In this document: one piece after another, positions 1-10,900 of the stretch
How positions within the stretch are numbered: position 1 is the stretch's first letter
Layout: every line of letters begins with the position of its first letter
Assembly: GCA_026119935.1 (NCBI GenBank)
Contig: JALRMH010000085.1
Location: forward strand, 18,894 to 82,893
Reading direction: 5' to 3'
DNA: 64,000 nucleotides
Source: Endothia cerciana
Lineage: Eukaryota > Ascomycota > Sordariomycetes > Diaporthales > Cryphonectriaceae
Made by a program: the position numbers and the translations under genes
The notes under the pieces: generated by a model
What the model saw: the letters and a program-made list of their open reading frames with translations, nothing else
Databases searched by the model: none
Told to the model about the DNA's origin: nothing

Positions 1-128
1 ACTCAGCCTCCTGGCTCCACCACGGTCGCGCCAATTGTCTCTCTTCACTCCCTCTTCCTGATTGTTGCCAGCATGGACCTGGGTCTGCGTTCCTCGGGCT
101 AACATGCAGGTGTCTGCGCCCTCTCTAG
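1..128 (+). other. 3' part of an intron of the Zn2Cys6 factor gene
   Basis: No coding frame continues through these bases into the downstream exon. A branch-point-like CTAAC at about 99-103 is followed by a pyrimidine-rich stretch and an AG at 127-128. This is therefore the tail of an intron whose 5' splice site, and the exon with the first half of the zinc cluster, lie outside the window. Confidence 0.75.
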
Positions 129-1523
129 TGTGACGAGACACACCCCACGTGCAACAACTGCAAGAAATCCAAGCGCGAGTGCCTGGGCTACGACCCCATC
201 TTCAAACAACAACAGGGCCCGACTGCTCTCCAGCCCGCCCCCAACGGCGAGATATCCCCTCCCACGTCCACGACCAGCTCGACTGCACCCTCGACCACGC
301 CAGCGCCCTACACCACCCACCCCACGCCGGTCCTCACTCCTAGTGAGCCCCCCAGTGCGACACGCGACCTTTGCGACGGGGATACCGCTGTCAAGGTCGA
401 GGGCTCCGAGACGGAGAAGACCTCCGCAAACATCGACCCAACCTTGGCTTCCTCCTTCGCCCTCGTCGGCGCCGACACCACCAACCCCACGCCCGCCACG
501 GATTTCTTGGCCCAGCAGCCCGGCGAGGCACTGCAGCTCAGAGGTGGCGGCTCCCCTTTCAGTTACGCCTCATCATCAGCCGCCTTCCCATCCCCCCTGC
601 CCTTGCCTTCACCCTCGCTATCTTATGACCCACCCTCAACAAGCGCACACGCTTACTCGAGTTCCTCAGTAAAGATGAAAGTCGATGATCTCGTCTCCAC
701 GTTGGGGGCGGCGCCCCCGGAGACGAGCTTGATGCCGACCGCCCAGTCCGTGGAGGAGCTCACCAAGATCTACTACGAGATCTACGTCCCGGGTCTCTGC
801 CAGTTTTTCGAGTCCCAGTGGTTCAACTTCAAAACTGAGGGCCACAATTCCGTTTCCATCTTCTTGCGCAACAGGCCGCTCATTTCCCTCCTCGGCAGCT
901 TCCTCGTCTCTCTACATACCGTCAATGCGGACCCCGCCCACATCGCGTTCTGCAGCCACCTCGAGACTCGTGTCGTCTGGGCTCTGGCGAAGCTGCCCTA
1001 CACGGTCCAGATAGACACCAACATGCCGCGCGATGATCCCCTCTCCAGTGACAACGCCAGCGAGGTGAGGAATCGCGTCTACGTCGTCGAGGCCCTCCTG
1101 GAGGGCGATAGCCTGACAACGAACCCTCTGATGCCGCCTCCCCAAAATGCAGACCCGCAACGGCGCAAGGAGTTTGAGTTCTGGTACTCTCTGGCCGAGT
1201 TCTTGCGGCTGGTTAACCACCCAGAGCGGCAGCAGCTCCTCCAGCAGCTGCGTACACTGTTGGACGGCCGCGAGAACCGCGACCTGCTGTACTCACTCGC
1301 CATCATACGGCATCTCGCCCCCGAGTACGAACCCGGCTGGGAGGACAGGGTGCCGGATCATCTGAACGAGAAGGACCCGCTGAATCAGCTCCACGTGGCA
1401 ATCCAGTTCGTGAAGGCCGAGAGCTCGCCGACGGGTGGCACCACCAACGTCGTGCGGCATCTCTCATACCTGGCTACCAGAGCCCTCATCAACCCTGGGG
1501 TCAACATCTCCCGAAATGCCTAG
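129..1523 (+). CDS. Zn2Cys6 fungal transcription factor, C-terminal part (5' partial)
   Basis: This is the last exon of a zinc binuclear cluster regulator, a nuclear DNA-binding transcription factor. The exon opens directly on the second half of the cluster, with cysteines spaced C-x6-C-x2-C-x6-C (CDETHPTCNNCKKSKREC) followed by LGYDPIFKQQQGP, a sequence typical of one fungal Zn2Cys6 subgroup. The first two cysteines must be on an exon upstream of the window. A Ser/Thr/Pro-rich linker follows to about residue 190, then a helical C-terminal region (from KIYYEIYVPGLCQFFESQW) of the kind that serves as regulatory domain. The reading frame is open from 129 to the TAG at 1521-1523, 464 residues. 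The neighbouring 2-hydroxyacid dehydrogenase is convergent. The target genes cannot be inferred. Confidence 0.85.
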   Translation, partial: CDETHPTCNNCKKSKRECLGYDPIFKQQQGPTALQPAPNGEISPPTSTTSSTAPSTTPAPYTTHPTPVLTPSEPPSATRDLCDGDTAVKVEGSETEKTSANIDPTLASSFALVGADTTNPTPATDFLAQQPGEALQLRGGGSPFSYASSSAAFPSPLPLPSPSLSYDPPSTSAHAYSSSSVKMKVDDLVSTLGAAPPETSLMPTAQSVEELTKIYYEIYVPGLCQFFESQWFNFKTEGHNSVSIFLRNRPLISLLGSFLVSLHTVNADPAHIAFCSHLETRVVWALAKLPYTVQIDTNMPRDDPLSSDNASEVRNRVYVVEALLEGDSLTTNPLMPPPQNADPQRRKEFEFWYSLAEFLRLVNHPERQQLLQQLRTLLDGRENRDLLYSLAIIRHLAPEYEPGWEDRVPDHLNEKDPLNQLHVAIQFVKAESSPTGGTTNVVRHLSYLATRALINPGVNISRNA

Positions 1524-2414
1524 ACAACCGCGTGCGTACTCGCAATGTTCTCGACCCTCCGGGCCATATGGTACATCTCCACCTCCTCAACCTCGATGCG
1601 AGCGGCTTGGATGTGATCCTGCCCTGGCGTAAACAAAGTATCTTATAATAACCACCAAACCCCCCCCCCCCCCAAAAAAAAAACCAAAAAAAAAAACAAC
1701 AACCATAAAATGTGTAGAGGGACCGGTTCTGTCATTTCATGAGGCGTGGGGATCTTTCAAGGGTATAGGAAACAAGGGAATCGAAGTCAGCATAGCTTCC
1801 GCGTTCTCGGTATGCGTCCTCAAAAGTCTCTTCTTGTGGGTGGGATGGGTATGCGGAGGAAGGCTTGTATAATAGCATCAACCACCGACTTCATTCGGTC
1901 GATGGGCGTCCGGGTATCGGGACAACCAGAAAAGGTGCCAGTCGGCGATCTATCCGGATCACGGTCACGGATTGGCCGACATTGTATTCCTAGTATAATT
2001 AATCAACAAGGCGGCAGCAGTCTCAGGGACTACGTTCGCTGTGTGTACCATATGGGAAGTTATCATGACTGTAACGTCGAGTCTACCTGTGATCTCATGG
2101 CGTGCCTTGGTTGAACAGAACGACAAGGACTATAAACCTCACGCTCTTCCGAGAAATGGCATAATGAGGACGCAAAGAATTGGGAAGCAATGCTCTGTGA
2201 TAAGCGACATTGCAGGAAGAGAGGATGCCCGTCCTGCTTTGTGCTACCCGCATCTTTGTCTTGAGAACATGAGTTCGTACATGTATGAGCGAGGCGACAC
2301 GACCAGCCGACCAAGTAGGTCATGCATGTCTCTTCTCCAACGACGACCAAACGCCAGCTGTGTCCCTTAGCAACCATCTACACAAGACGGCGGCTCATAC
2401 CCTTGCCCACCGCC
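1524..2414. other. Intergenic, convergent 3' ends
   Basis: This is the shared 3' region of the transcription factor and the 2-hydroxyacid dehydrogenase. It holds a C-run followed by an A-rich run at about 1662-1705. No supportable gene was seen. Confidence 0.6.
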
Positions 2415-3554
2415 TCACCCCATACTCCTCTGCTCAGGGACTATGCTCAACAGCTTCCCCTCCTCCAGGGCCATCCTCACATTGCCCATCGTCCACTCCT
2501 CCATCTTCGCCATCGTCTGCACCGTCGAGGTACCCATATGCGGGATCAGCAGGACCCTGTGGTTGGCCAGCAGGCCCGGGTGGATCTGCGGCTCGTTCTC
2601 GTACACGTCGAGGCCGGCGCTGGCGACCCTCCCGGAGTCGAGAGCCTCCACGAGCGCGGCCTCGTCCATCACGGCGCCGCGGGCCGTGTTGACGATGATG
2701 ATGCCCTGTCTCATCAGGGCGAACTGCTCGCGGGAGATGATGTGCCGGGTGTGTTGCTACGTGTAGGCCCATGAGTTAGCCAAAAGGGGGCGGGCGGTCC
2801 TGTCGCCCACAGCCTGTGCGGGCCGGCGCTCTTTCGGCGGGGGGGGGGGGGGGAGGGCGCGGTTTGGGGGATAACCCACATTCAGAGGCATGTTGAGGCT
2901 CAACACGTCACTCTCCCGCAACAGACTCTCGAAGTCCACATACTCGGCCTCGCACCCCTTCTCCCGCTCGGGGGCCAGCCTCGTCCGGTTGTGGTACCGG
3001 ACCTTCATCCCGAAGGCAAGCGCCTTCTTCGCGATGTTCTGCCCTATGCCGCCCATGCCCAGTATCCCCAACACCTTGCCCTGCGGATCCTGCCCCTGCG
3101 CGGGGACCTCCTCGGGCGTCGCCCCGCGCCACACGCCCCGGCGCAGGTTGCGGATGGACAGGTTGAAGTTCCGCAGGGCGCCCAGCATCAGGAAGATGGC
3201 ACAGTCCGCGGTGGCGTCGTCCACTGCCGTCTGGACGTTGGACACCCTGATACCCCTCGCCGTACAGGCCGGGACGTCGATCTGGTCGTAGCCCGCGCCG
3301 TTGTGGCAGATGAACCTGAGCGAGGCGGGCAGCGCCGCGACGAGCTCGCCATCGACCCGGCCGGTGAGGTCGACGGACTCAAAGGTGCGGAACGCCACCA
3401 GGCAGCCGTCGAGGGCGCCCGACCGGCACTCGGAGAGGAACCCAGCCCTGCTCGTGGACCGCGGGACGACGATGTCTGCGATGCTGCCGATGGCCGCCCA
3501 GGTCTCGTGGGCGTTCTCGACAATGCCGAGCTGCAGGATCTTGGGTCGCGCCAT
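2415..3554 (-). CDS. D-isomer-specific 2-hydroxyacid dehydrogenase (glyoxylate/hydroxypyruvate reductase-like)
   Basis: The product is an NAD(P)-dependent dehydrogenase of the 2-hydroxyacid family, probably reducing glyoxylate or hydroxypyruvate (similar to yeast Gor1). The model has two exons, 3554-2880 and 2756-2415, joined in phase 0 over an intron 2879-2757 that starts GTGGGT and contains a G-run. This gives 338 residues, close to the usual 320-350. Visible motifs are the dinucleotide fold GILGMGGIGQNIAKK, the substrate/catalytic Arg in NTARG, Glu in ENEPQIHP and the proton-donor His in LIPHMGTST. Splicing restores the expected continuity from SLNMPLN to the HIISREQFALMRQG segment. The exact substrate is not determined by sequence alone. 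Confidence 0.9.
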
Positions 3555-3632
3555 GCTAAGCGGGTTCCTACACTGGTGGGGGGAAGGGGAGGCGGGGGGG
3601 GGGGGGTTGTTTTTTTTCTTGTCTTAGTGACT

Positions 3633-3659
3633 GTCTCTCTCTCTCTCTCTCCCTCTCTG
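3633..3659. repeat. (CT)n microsatellite
   Basis: Dinucleotide CT repeat about 75 bases upstream of the start of the 2-hydroxyacid dehydrogenase gene. On that gene's strand it is an AG-rich promoter/5' UTR tract. Confidence 0.9.
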
Positions 3660-4136
3660 GCCTCGTATAATAGCTTCCCAGGGGTGGGGGGTTGCTGGCC
3701 CCTTGGAGGCCGTCCCCCTCCCGCGTGCGGGCCCTGATCACCACCGGTCTAGATATACGACACCTGTCAGCGAGGGCACCCGCCAGATAAGGTTCGTGAT
3801 ATTTCCCGAGGTAGGTACGGGCCTGGACAGAGAGCAGACCTGGGGGTATTGCAACGGAACACGCCCGGAACCCCAGACCACCAATATGCATCGGCGTCAT
3901 CCAGCGCGCGCGAGACCAGACTAGGCCTCCGTGAGGTTCTGGTTCGGGACCCGCCGTCGCCAATCGCGGATCGTGAATGGGACGGCCAAGATAGGCATGA
4001 TTGGACGGCACGGATAAGCAACAGTCGTGCAGATGATTGCGTGCCCCGGGATGGAACAGCAGGACGAGGCCGTCATAAGGGGGAGGAGGGGGAGGGTAGA
4101 GAGCCGGTGGCAACCTGCGTTGCCCGCGTTGTGCGT

Positions 4137-4193
4137 TGGTGTGTGAGTGTGTGGGTGTGTGTGGGTGTGTGTGGGTGTGCGTATGTGTGTGCG
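4137..4193. repeat. Imperfect GT-rich microsatellite
   Basis: Alternating GTGTGTGGGT-type units over about 57 bases, intergenic. Confidence 0.85.
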
Positions 4194-5704
4194 TCTGGGA
4201 AAAAAATAAAAACGGCATTGAGCATCATATGAGGGAGGGTGACCGGGCCACCGGGCACCGAGAACACCGCAGTGCCGAGCAGTGATAGACCCTCTCCATC
4301 CAGCGGGGTGCTATATCTCCCCAAGAGGCGAGGCGGGCGAGATCTGCATGGCCCAGGACCTGCAGCGACAAAAGTAACCCCCGGGCCGCCGACTCTGGCC
4401 CGTGGGTTGAGGAGGCAGCAGGCTGTCGCACGCCCGCAGCTGAACCAAGAGAAGAGAGCCCCTTCCCCCCCCCCCCCCCCTCTCCTCCTCCCTCCTCCCA
4501 CCGGCGGACAAGATATATATCCAGCCCCCGGGTAAGGGGCTTCTCGGTCCGCCGTCAAGGGCGGGCCCAAAACAGCTAGGCGGTACAGAGATAGATGACG
4601 GAAGGGGGAGACGGACGAGTTGATGCATGACGGGTTCAGAAGGATGGGATATGCGAGGCAGCTGGATCAGCCTGGATTTACATGACGGTCTAGCAGTAGG
4701 CAACACGCCCCTGGGGCAAGTCGCGCCGGGACGAGGTGGAGGAGATATCTACAAAGGTAGGAAGAACAAAAGCCAGTGTGGCTATACTTAGGCGCCCGGT
4801 CCGTGAATCCAGACGACGGATTAGGAATGCGAGACAGCCGCTCCGGTGGGATATTTCTACGGGCTCGCGTGGAGATACCAGGGACTACATCAGAGATTTG
4901 CGGCGTGGAGCGGTGTACTTTTTATATATATATATATATTTTTTTATTTTTTTTGAAGGGCCCCTTGATGGACTGGGGGTCTCCGAGCCTCGCTCCGGGT
5001 ATTTTCCCCCACCGGACCGGTTCATATCTTCCTAATACTACACACAGAGAGAACACGGACCTCGCTTGGCGTGACGTGAATTCACTTCTCGGCATGCGCG
5101 CGGGCACTCGGACATCACAAGTCTACGGGCAGGGGCCTGCGCACTCGGCCTCTCGGCATGCGCCTGAGCAGTCTGCTCCCTCCGAACGTCTCTCAATGTC
5201 CCTGTCTACTGTCATCAGGCTTCGGTTGACGAGCCAACCTATCGCTCCCTCTGCCTTCTCGACCACTCGTCACAACGCGGTGAGAGTGTCGTGCTGAGCA
5301 CGCCATGTTTTCAAACGCCTTTCCAGTCGTGCGTGTGGGGATGGGGATATCAATACATCATCACAGTGGTATAAGTCGACCCAACGCCATTTTTGTTGAA
5401 AAAAAGCATGCTGTTGCCCGCCCACCACCAAGCCCCTCTCCAGATGACCTTCCGCGTCCGGTCCGATGCCTTCGTGTCCCGACCAGTCTTGAAAATGAGA
5501 AAAGCAGAAAATTTGAAATTGAAATGCCAAACCCGTCCCACGGGATCGTCGAGATCATCATGCTGTTGAGAACATAGGCTTTTGCTGGAGGTACCTCATA
5601 GCGCAATATCGCCCGTCCGGTGATGTGATATTATAGCGGGCTGCGGTGTTGAAAGATCCGCGGGCACGACCCCCATCGTACAAGAAGCAAAGGTTTTGTA
5701 TTGC

Positions 5705-7118
5705 CTAGTAGCGGTAGCTGGGGTGAAGTTAGCGACGTTGCTCAGGTGGGATGTGGGGGCCGGGGGGTGGGGGAGACATACTGGTCGCTCTTGTAGGGAC
5801 CCTCGGCGTCCAGGCCGAGGTACTCGGCCTGCACGGGGGTGAGCGCGGTGAGCTCGACGTTGACGTGGGACAGGTGCAGCTTGGCGACCTCCTCGTCCAG
5901 GATCTTGGGCAGGACGTAGACCTTCTTCTCCAGCTTTCCGGTCTTGGCGAAGGCGATGTACTTCTCGCCGAAGGCCTTGTCCTCGCTCTTGAACAGCATG
6001 ATCTGGGCCAGCACCTGGTTGGTGAAGGAGCACGACATGACGAAGGAGGAGTGGCCGGTGGCACAGCCCAGGTTGACGAGGCGGCCCTCGGCCAGCAGGA
6101 TGATGTGGCGGCCGTTCTTCATCAGGTAGCGGTCGACCTGGGGCTTGATGTTCTGGACGCTTGCGGCGTTGGCCTTGAGCCAGGCGACGTCGATCTCGAT
6201 GTCGAAGTGGCCGATGTTGCAGACGATGGCATCGTTGGGCATGGCCTCGAAGTGCCTGCCGACGAGGATGTCACGGCAGCCGGTGGTGGTGACGAAGATC
6301 TGGCCGAGCCTGGCGGCGTTGTCCATGGAGATGACCTGGTAGCCGGCCATGGCGGCCTGGAGGGCGTTGATGGGGTCGACCTCGGTGACGAGGACGCGGG
6401 CACCCATGCCGTGCAGGGCCTCGGCGCAGCCCTTGCCGACATCACCGAAGCCGGCGACGACGGCGATCTTGCCGGCGATCATGACGTCGGTGGCACGCTT
6501 GATGCCGTCGATCAGGGACTCGCGGCAGCCGTAGAGGTTGTCGAACTTGGACTTGGTGACGGAGTCGTTGACGTTGATGGCGGGGACGAGGAGCTCGCCC
6601 TTCTTGAGCATGCGGTACAGGTGGTGGACGCCGGTGGTGGTCTCCTCGGAGACGCCGTAGCAGTCCTTGAGCATCTCGGGGTACTTGTCGTGGACGAGGT
6701 GGGTCAGGTCGCCGCCGTCGTCGAGGATGAGGTTGAGCTTCTTGCCGTCCTTGAAGGCGGCCAGCTGCTGCTCGAGGCACCAGTTGTACTCCTCCTCGGT
6801 CTCGCCCTTCCAGGCGAAGACGGGGACGCCGGCGGCGGCGATGGCGGCGGCAGCGTGGTCCTGGGTGGAGAAGATGTTGCAGGAGGACCAGGTGACCTCG
6901 GCACCGAGGGCGACCAGCGTCTCGATGAGGACGGCGGTCTGGATGGTCATGTGCAGACAGCCGGCGATGCGGGCACCGGCGAGAGGCTGGTCCTTGGCGT
7001 ACTTCTCGCGGGTGGCCATCAGACCAGGCATCTCGTTCTCGGCCAGCTCGATCTCCTTGCGGCCAAAGGCGGCCAGGGACAGGTCGGCGACCTTGAACTT
7101 GTTCGCGGGGGCAGACAT
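5705..7118 (-). CDS. SAH1: S-adenosylhomocysteine hydrolase (adenosylhomocysteinase)
   Basis: This cytosolic NAD-dependent enzyme reversibly splits S-adenosylhomocysteine into adenosine and homocysteine, so relieving product inhibition of methyltransferases. Exon 1 runs 7118-5782 and a 13-base last exon runs 5717-5705, joined over a 64-nt intron (GTATGT...CAG, branch-like CTAAC) to give 449 residues, the normal length. The start MSAPANKFKVADLSLAAFG is the usual fungal N-terminus. Visible features are the NAD-binding GFGDVGKG, the HxTxQ-type substrate residues in GCLHMTIQTAVL, the Cys/His stretch GCATGHSSFVMS, and the C-terminal KSDHYRY. Its Lys and final Tyr reach the NAD of the neighbouring subunit in known structures. 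Without splicing, the reading frame ends in an unrelated Pro-rich tail. The last codons depend on the micro-exon. Confidence 0.97.
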
Positions 7119-7160
7119 GGCCGGGAGAGGTGGGGAGGTGAAGGAGGGGGAGACTGGAGT

Positions 7161-7182
7161 AGGTAGGTAGGTAGGTAGGTAG
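7161..7182. repeat. (AGGT)n tetranucleotide repeat in SAH hydrolase 5' region
   Basis: Five consecutive AGGT units about 45 bases upstream of the SAH hydrolase start codon; on the gene strand they read ACCT. Confidence 0.9.
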
Positions 7183-7274
7183 ACTGGGTGAGAGGGGAGA
7201 TGGGTTAGCGATGGACGAGAACTGTACGAGAGAAGCGCAACCTGAAGAGGGGGGCCGGAGGGGGTTTTAGCATC

Positions 7275-7302
7275 GGACAGGACAGGACAGGACAGGACAG
7301 GA
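7275..7302. repeat. (GGACA)n pentanucleotide repeat
   Basis: About five GGACA units in the SAH hydrolase upstream region; on the gene strand this is a TGTCC-type pyrimidine-rich tract. Confidence 0.85.
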
Positions 7303-8078
7303 CTGGGACAGGCCAGGCCAGGCAGGTTCGCTGGAAAAACTCTGAGCCCACTCTTCTTCCAGTTCGGCGAGTTTTGGAACAAGTCTCCGTCCTGCCCAAC
7401 AGCTCCGAGCTGCGCGCCAGGGGCTGGCTGGGTGGCAGAGGCCGTGCTGAAGGTCAGACACGGCCTCGAATGGATCACTTACAGTCTTCAATCGATCCGG
7501 GGCCGAGGTGGGATGGTGGTGGGCAACTGAAGAGTGAACTGCTCCGGCTGCGGTGAGGGAGGAAAAGACGATAAGGGAGAGGGGCAGGGGACAGGTTTTG
7601 GTGGTGGTGGTGGTGTTGTCTCGTGTTAGGGGGGGGGGGGGAAGAAAGAAAGAAAAAAAAAAACAACAATAAAAATTCGGAGGTCAGCAGGGTGTGGAGG
7701 GGGAAATCTGCCAGCTCTCCGCCGCCACGCCAGGCCGACCCACAGGCGTGCTCACCCCCGGCGCCCCGACTGGCCGCAGGCCGCAGTAGGTTGAGGAGGA
7801 GGGGCGGGGGGCATCGTGGCGCCCCCCCCGCCCCCAAAAAAAAACATAACTACCGACCTCTACATTAACTACCTAAACCAACATGCAGAGCCTACTATTC
7901 CGAGAGCCTCTTCTTTCTCACCCTCTCCAGGGCCGACATTGAATAATCCGGGCGCGGAGTGGTTCTGGCATATTTGAGCGTTACCAGGCACGCAGTACAA
8001 CAAGAAAAAAAAGAAGGAGAGAAAGAGAGAAAGAAAATTATCAGCCAGAGCCAGGCAAGGTTCGCGCACGAGGATGAG

Positions 8079-8127
8079 TGTCTGCTGTCTGCTGTCTGCT
8101 GTCTGCTGTCTGCTGTCCGCTGTCCGC
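8079..8127. repeat. Seven-copy heptanucleotide minisatellite
   Basis: Five perfect TGTCTGC units are followed by two TGTCCGC units, 49 bases in all, located between SAH hydrolase and eIF3h. Confidence 0.92.
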
Positions 8128-8421
8128 TCGACACTCGTCTCTGTATCGTGTATATCCTCTCAGTACTGTCTAGCCCTCTGCCCAGCGGGACTGCCAGGCT
8201 AGCCCTGTGACCCCTTCAGGATATCAACAAACCCCCCCCCCCCCCCTTCCTTCCCTTCTGTCCGTCCGGCGTTTTGCAGGCCTCCAAAATCCATCCCGCG
8301 TTGAAGGAGTGATCGCCTGAACGCCTAGCCATGCAGCCCACCCACGGTCTGACCCGTCTCCGACCTCCCAAACCCACCCCCCCCCCTTCTTCCCTTGTGT
8401 CTACCCCGGGCCTCGTCCTTA

Positions 8422-9727
8422 CTACTCCGGCAGCAGGTTGCCCTTGACGGCAAACATCTTCGCGCTGATGTTCGCCGTGAACCCGTCCAGCTGCCGGCTG
8501 TACTGCTCCACCTGCCTCGCGTTCAGCATGCCCTCCAGGCGGCTGGGCTCCGGGGGCAGCTTGAACAGCCTCTGCCACTCGTCCTCGGGCAGCAGGGGCT
8601 GCTTGGCCGCCGCCCGGGAGGCGTTCTCCGCCTTCCGCTTGGCCTGCCAGGCCGTGATCTTGGTCTGCTCGCGCGCGAGCTGCCTCTGGTAGTACTGGTG
8701 GTTGTTGAGGTCCGTGTAGTGTGACTCGACGCTGTCCAGGAGCAGGTCGCAGGTCTTCTCCAGGAACGGGTCGATCGACAGGTCCAGGGTGTCCAGCGAG
8801 GGGTAGGGGGGCACCTGGACCGGGGCGCGTTCGATGTCGGCCAGCGACGAGGGCAGGGGCACGTCGGGGTCGGCGGGCGGCACGGGGAGCTGGTGCAGGA
8901 ATGAGGTCAGGAGGTGGGAGTTGTGGATGGTGACGGGCAGCTCGAGCAGGATGTCCCTGTAGGTGAGCTTGGACTTCTGCAGGCTGTCGGTGGTGAACTT
9001 GCCCTCCTTGTAGGCGGCCATGAAGGTGCCGGACAGCCTGAAGGCGCGGAGGCTGAGGGACCCCTGGGAGGAGCGGCTGACGTCGTGGACGAGGGCGACG
9101 GCGTTGCTGTTCTCGCGCTGGTAGTGGTACTGGTTCTCGACGAAGCCCAGGTTGATGAAGTTGCCCATGGTGGCGCTGGTGTACCAGCCGACGTTGTTGG
9201 CGTCCACGTTGACCTCCTTGAGGTGCCTTATCATCTCGTTCTGGTAGGCGATGTTGGCCTTGGCGCGGGGGGCGGCGGCGGCAAGGCTGGAGGCGTCGTT
9301 CTGGTGGGAGTCGGCACCGGCGACGTCGACGGTGGGGAAGGGGAACGTGTTTGTGACCTCGAGGAGGCCGCTGCTGTCCATGCCGACCAGGGATCCGGTG
9401 GCCGTCGTGGGGAAGCCGGTGGACGAGTGCTTGGTGATCTTCATCACCACCTGGAAGCCGCAGCAAAAAGAGACAAGACGTTAGCCATCGCGCCCGCCAT
9501 CACGTACATCGCTCCCCGCGGGGGCCATCCGTCATGTAGCCATCCGTCCACGCATGGGCCTCGGTGACAAGCAAAACACGCGCAGGGGGCAGGAGGCCGG
9601 CGGGGGTGGGGCGGACTCGGAAGGGGGATCTGGGATATCAAGGAGACGACGGGGTGTCATTATCCATCCATACCAGAGCTTCGACCTGCACCGACCTGAC
9701 GGCCTCTTCCTTCCTCGCGTCGGCCAT
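8422..9727 (-). CDS. eif3h: Eukaryotic translation initiation factor 3 subunit H (MPN domain)
   Basis: The product is a subunit of the eIF3 complex, which binds the 40S ribosome and organises initiation. Exon 1 is 9727-9674 (18 codons beginning MADARKEEAVRSVQVEAL) and exon 2 is 9450-8422, joined in phase 0 over a 223-nt intron to give 360 residues, typical for eIF3h. The N-terminal MPN domain runs from about residue 14 to 150 (QVEALVVMKITKHSS, GWYTSATMGNFINLGFVE). It lacks the HxH of the metalloprotease JAMM motif, as expected for this structural subunit. The C-terminal half contains the charged helical region (REQTKITAWQAKRKAENASR). The MADARK start is preferred because the MPN fold needs the VQVEAL strand encoded by exon 1. 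Confidence 0.93.
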
Positions 9728-10900
9728 GTCTTCGAATGTCAGGGTTCTCTCTCCGTGTGTCTCCGTATCTCTTGAGGAGGTCGGCGGCCGGAGGGGGACG
9801 TGTTCGAGACGAAGGGGGTTCCCTGGGCGACTTTGGGCTGCCGGTGTTTGGTGGGTGGAAGACGGGGCGGGTCGCAATGAAGTTTTTTTTGAGGTTTTTG
9901 GTGCGGCGTGTTTGGTGGGGCCCAGAGACAAAGCGGACAGGGCCTGATTGGCTGCAGTGGGTGGGTGACCTCTGGCTGCTTGGGTACTACGATGCCGGGC
10001 CGGGAGGGGGTCTAGCAGGCTTCTGGAGGGGCAGAGATTCAGTAACACGCCCCCCGCGCAGCGCTGTACGATAGCAGTGCCGCACCCTACCAATACAGCA
10101 CAGCACCTAGAGACCAGGAACACATGATTACCTCCAGTCCTCCATTGTGGGTGGGGATAACGTGGTCGCCGACCTTGCTGAGGGCGCTCTTTTTTTAATA
10201 TTTCCCTTCCTCGGGGGTTCGTGGGCAGAGGTCGTGCCGCGCTGGACCGCGCGGGGCTGAGCCGTGGCAGGAGAGAGAGGAGGACAGCCGGATCGTCACT
10301 GGAAAAAATAAAATAAAACCAAGGCCCTCGACCATCCCCATCAGCCATCCCCCCCATCCTCATCCCACTCTCATCCCACGGATCCCCCACGCCAGTGTTG
10401 GTTCAGAAACACTCTTAAATCAGCCTCATCCGTCCACCCACCGGACAACCTTCACCTCATCCCTCCCTCACCTATTTTATTTATCCCCTCGTTCCACATC
10501 TGCCTGCCACCCCGCCCCACACCTCGCGGCCATGACCAGACAACACAGCACGCGTGGGCTCGAGGCCCAGGTGTGGACGCTGTCTGCACTGTGTATCGTA
10601 CACACCTGACCGGCACAATGGTGCCGCACGTATATTATTCTTCCTACCGCTGAGGCCATGTCTGTCTGTATGTCCGTCTGTCTGTCTGTCCGTCTGTCCG
10701 TCTGTCCGTCTGTCCGTCTGTCCGTCTGTCCGTCTGTCCGTCTGTCCGTCTGTCTGGGCCTTGTCGCCTTTTCCCTCCGGACCGGCTCCCTTTGAACGCC
10801 GCCGCCATGTGTACTAGATCTCATAAAGGACCATCAAGGACTGCTCGCTGAACGAGGAACCACGGGCACAGCGGCCAGCCAGGGACTGGCGGCGTCCTGT
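9728..10900. other. Intergenic, upstream of eIF3h and downstream of the UPF0643-like gene
   Basis: It contains a long TCTG/TCCG tetranucleotide array (10661-10755). Open frames here are antisense or low-complexity, and no gene is supported. Confidence 0.55.
10661..10755. repeat. Tetranucleotide array of TCTG and TCCG units
   Basis: About 95 bases of TCTG and TCCG units, largely alternating as the octamer TCTGTCCG. On the other strand it reads as CAGA/CGGA and opens a spurious Thr/Asp/Arg/Gln repeat frame. Confidence 0.93.

Larger units (their letters stand above)
3555..5704. other. Intergenic region of ~2.1 kb
   Basis: This region lies upstream of the 2-hydroxyacid dehydrogenase and downstream of SAH hydrolase. 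It holds a G-run (3594-3606), a CT microsatellite, a GT-rich tract (4137-4193), a C-run near 4460-4480 and an AT tract (4922-4940). The open frames are short and low-complexity, and no gene is supported. Confidence 0.55.
7119..8421. other. Intergenic region between SAH hydrolase promoter and eIF3h 3' end
   Basis: The part near 7119-7560 is promoter/5' UTR of SAH hydrolase, rich in short repeats (GGTA and GGACA units). Further on there are a G-run (7629-7640), C-runs at about 7830 and 8231-8246, and a 7-base minisatellite (8079-8127). No gene is supported. Confidence 0.55.

Noticed and set aside
5751..7166. 471-codon open frame antisense to SAH hydrolase
   Set aside because: It is a composition shadow (Gly/Val/Asp/Leu repeats) of the GC-rich SAH hydrolase coding strand, with no domain or splice signals.
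8079..8127. CRISPR-like or regulatory array
   Set aside because: Units are contiguous seven-base repeats without spacers, and the genome is fungal.
10477..10824. Thr/Asp/Arg/Gln-repeat protein on the minus strand
   Set aside because: It is simply the translation of the TCTG/TCCG array.
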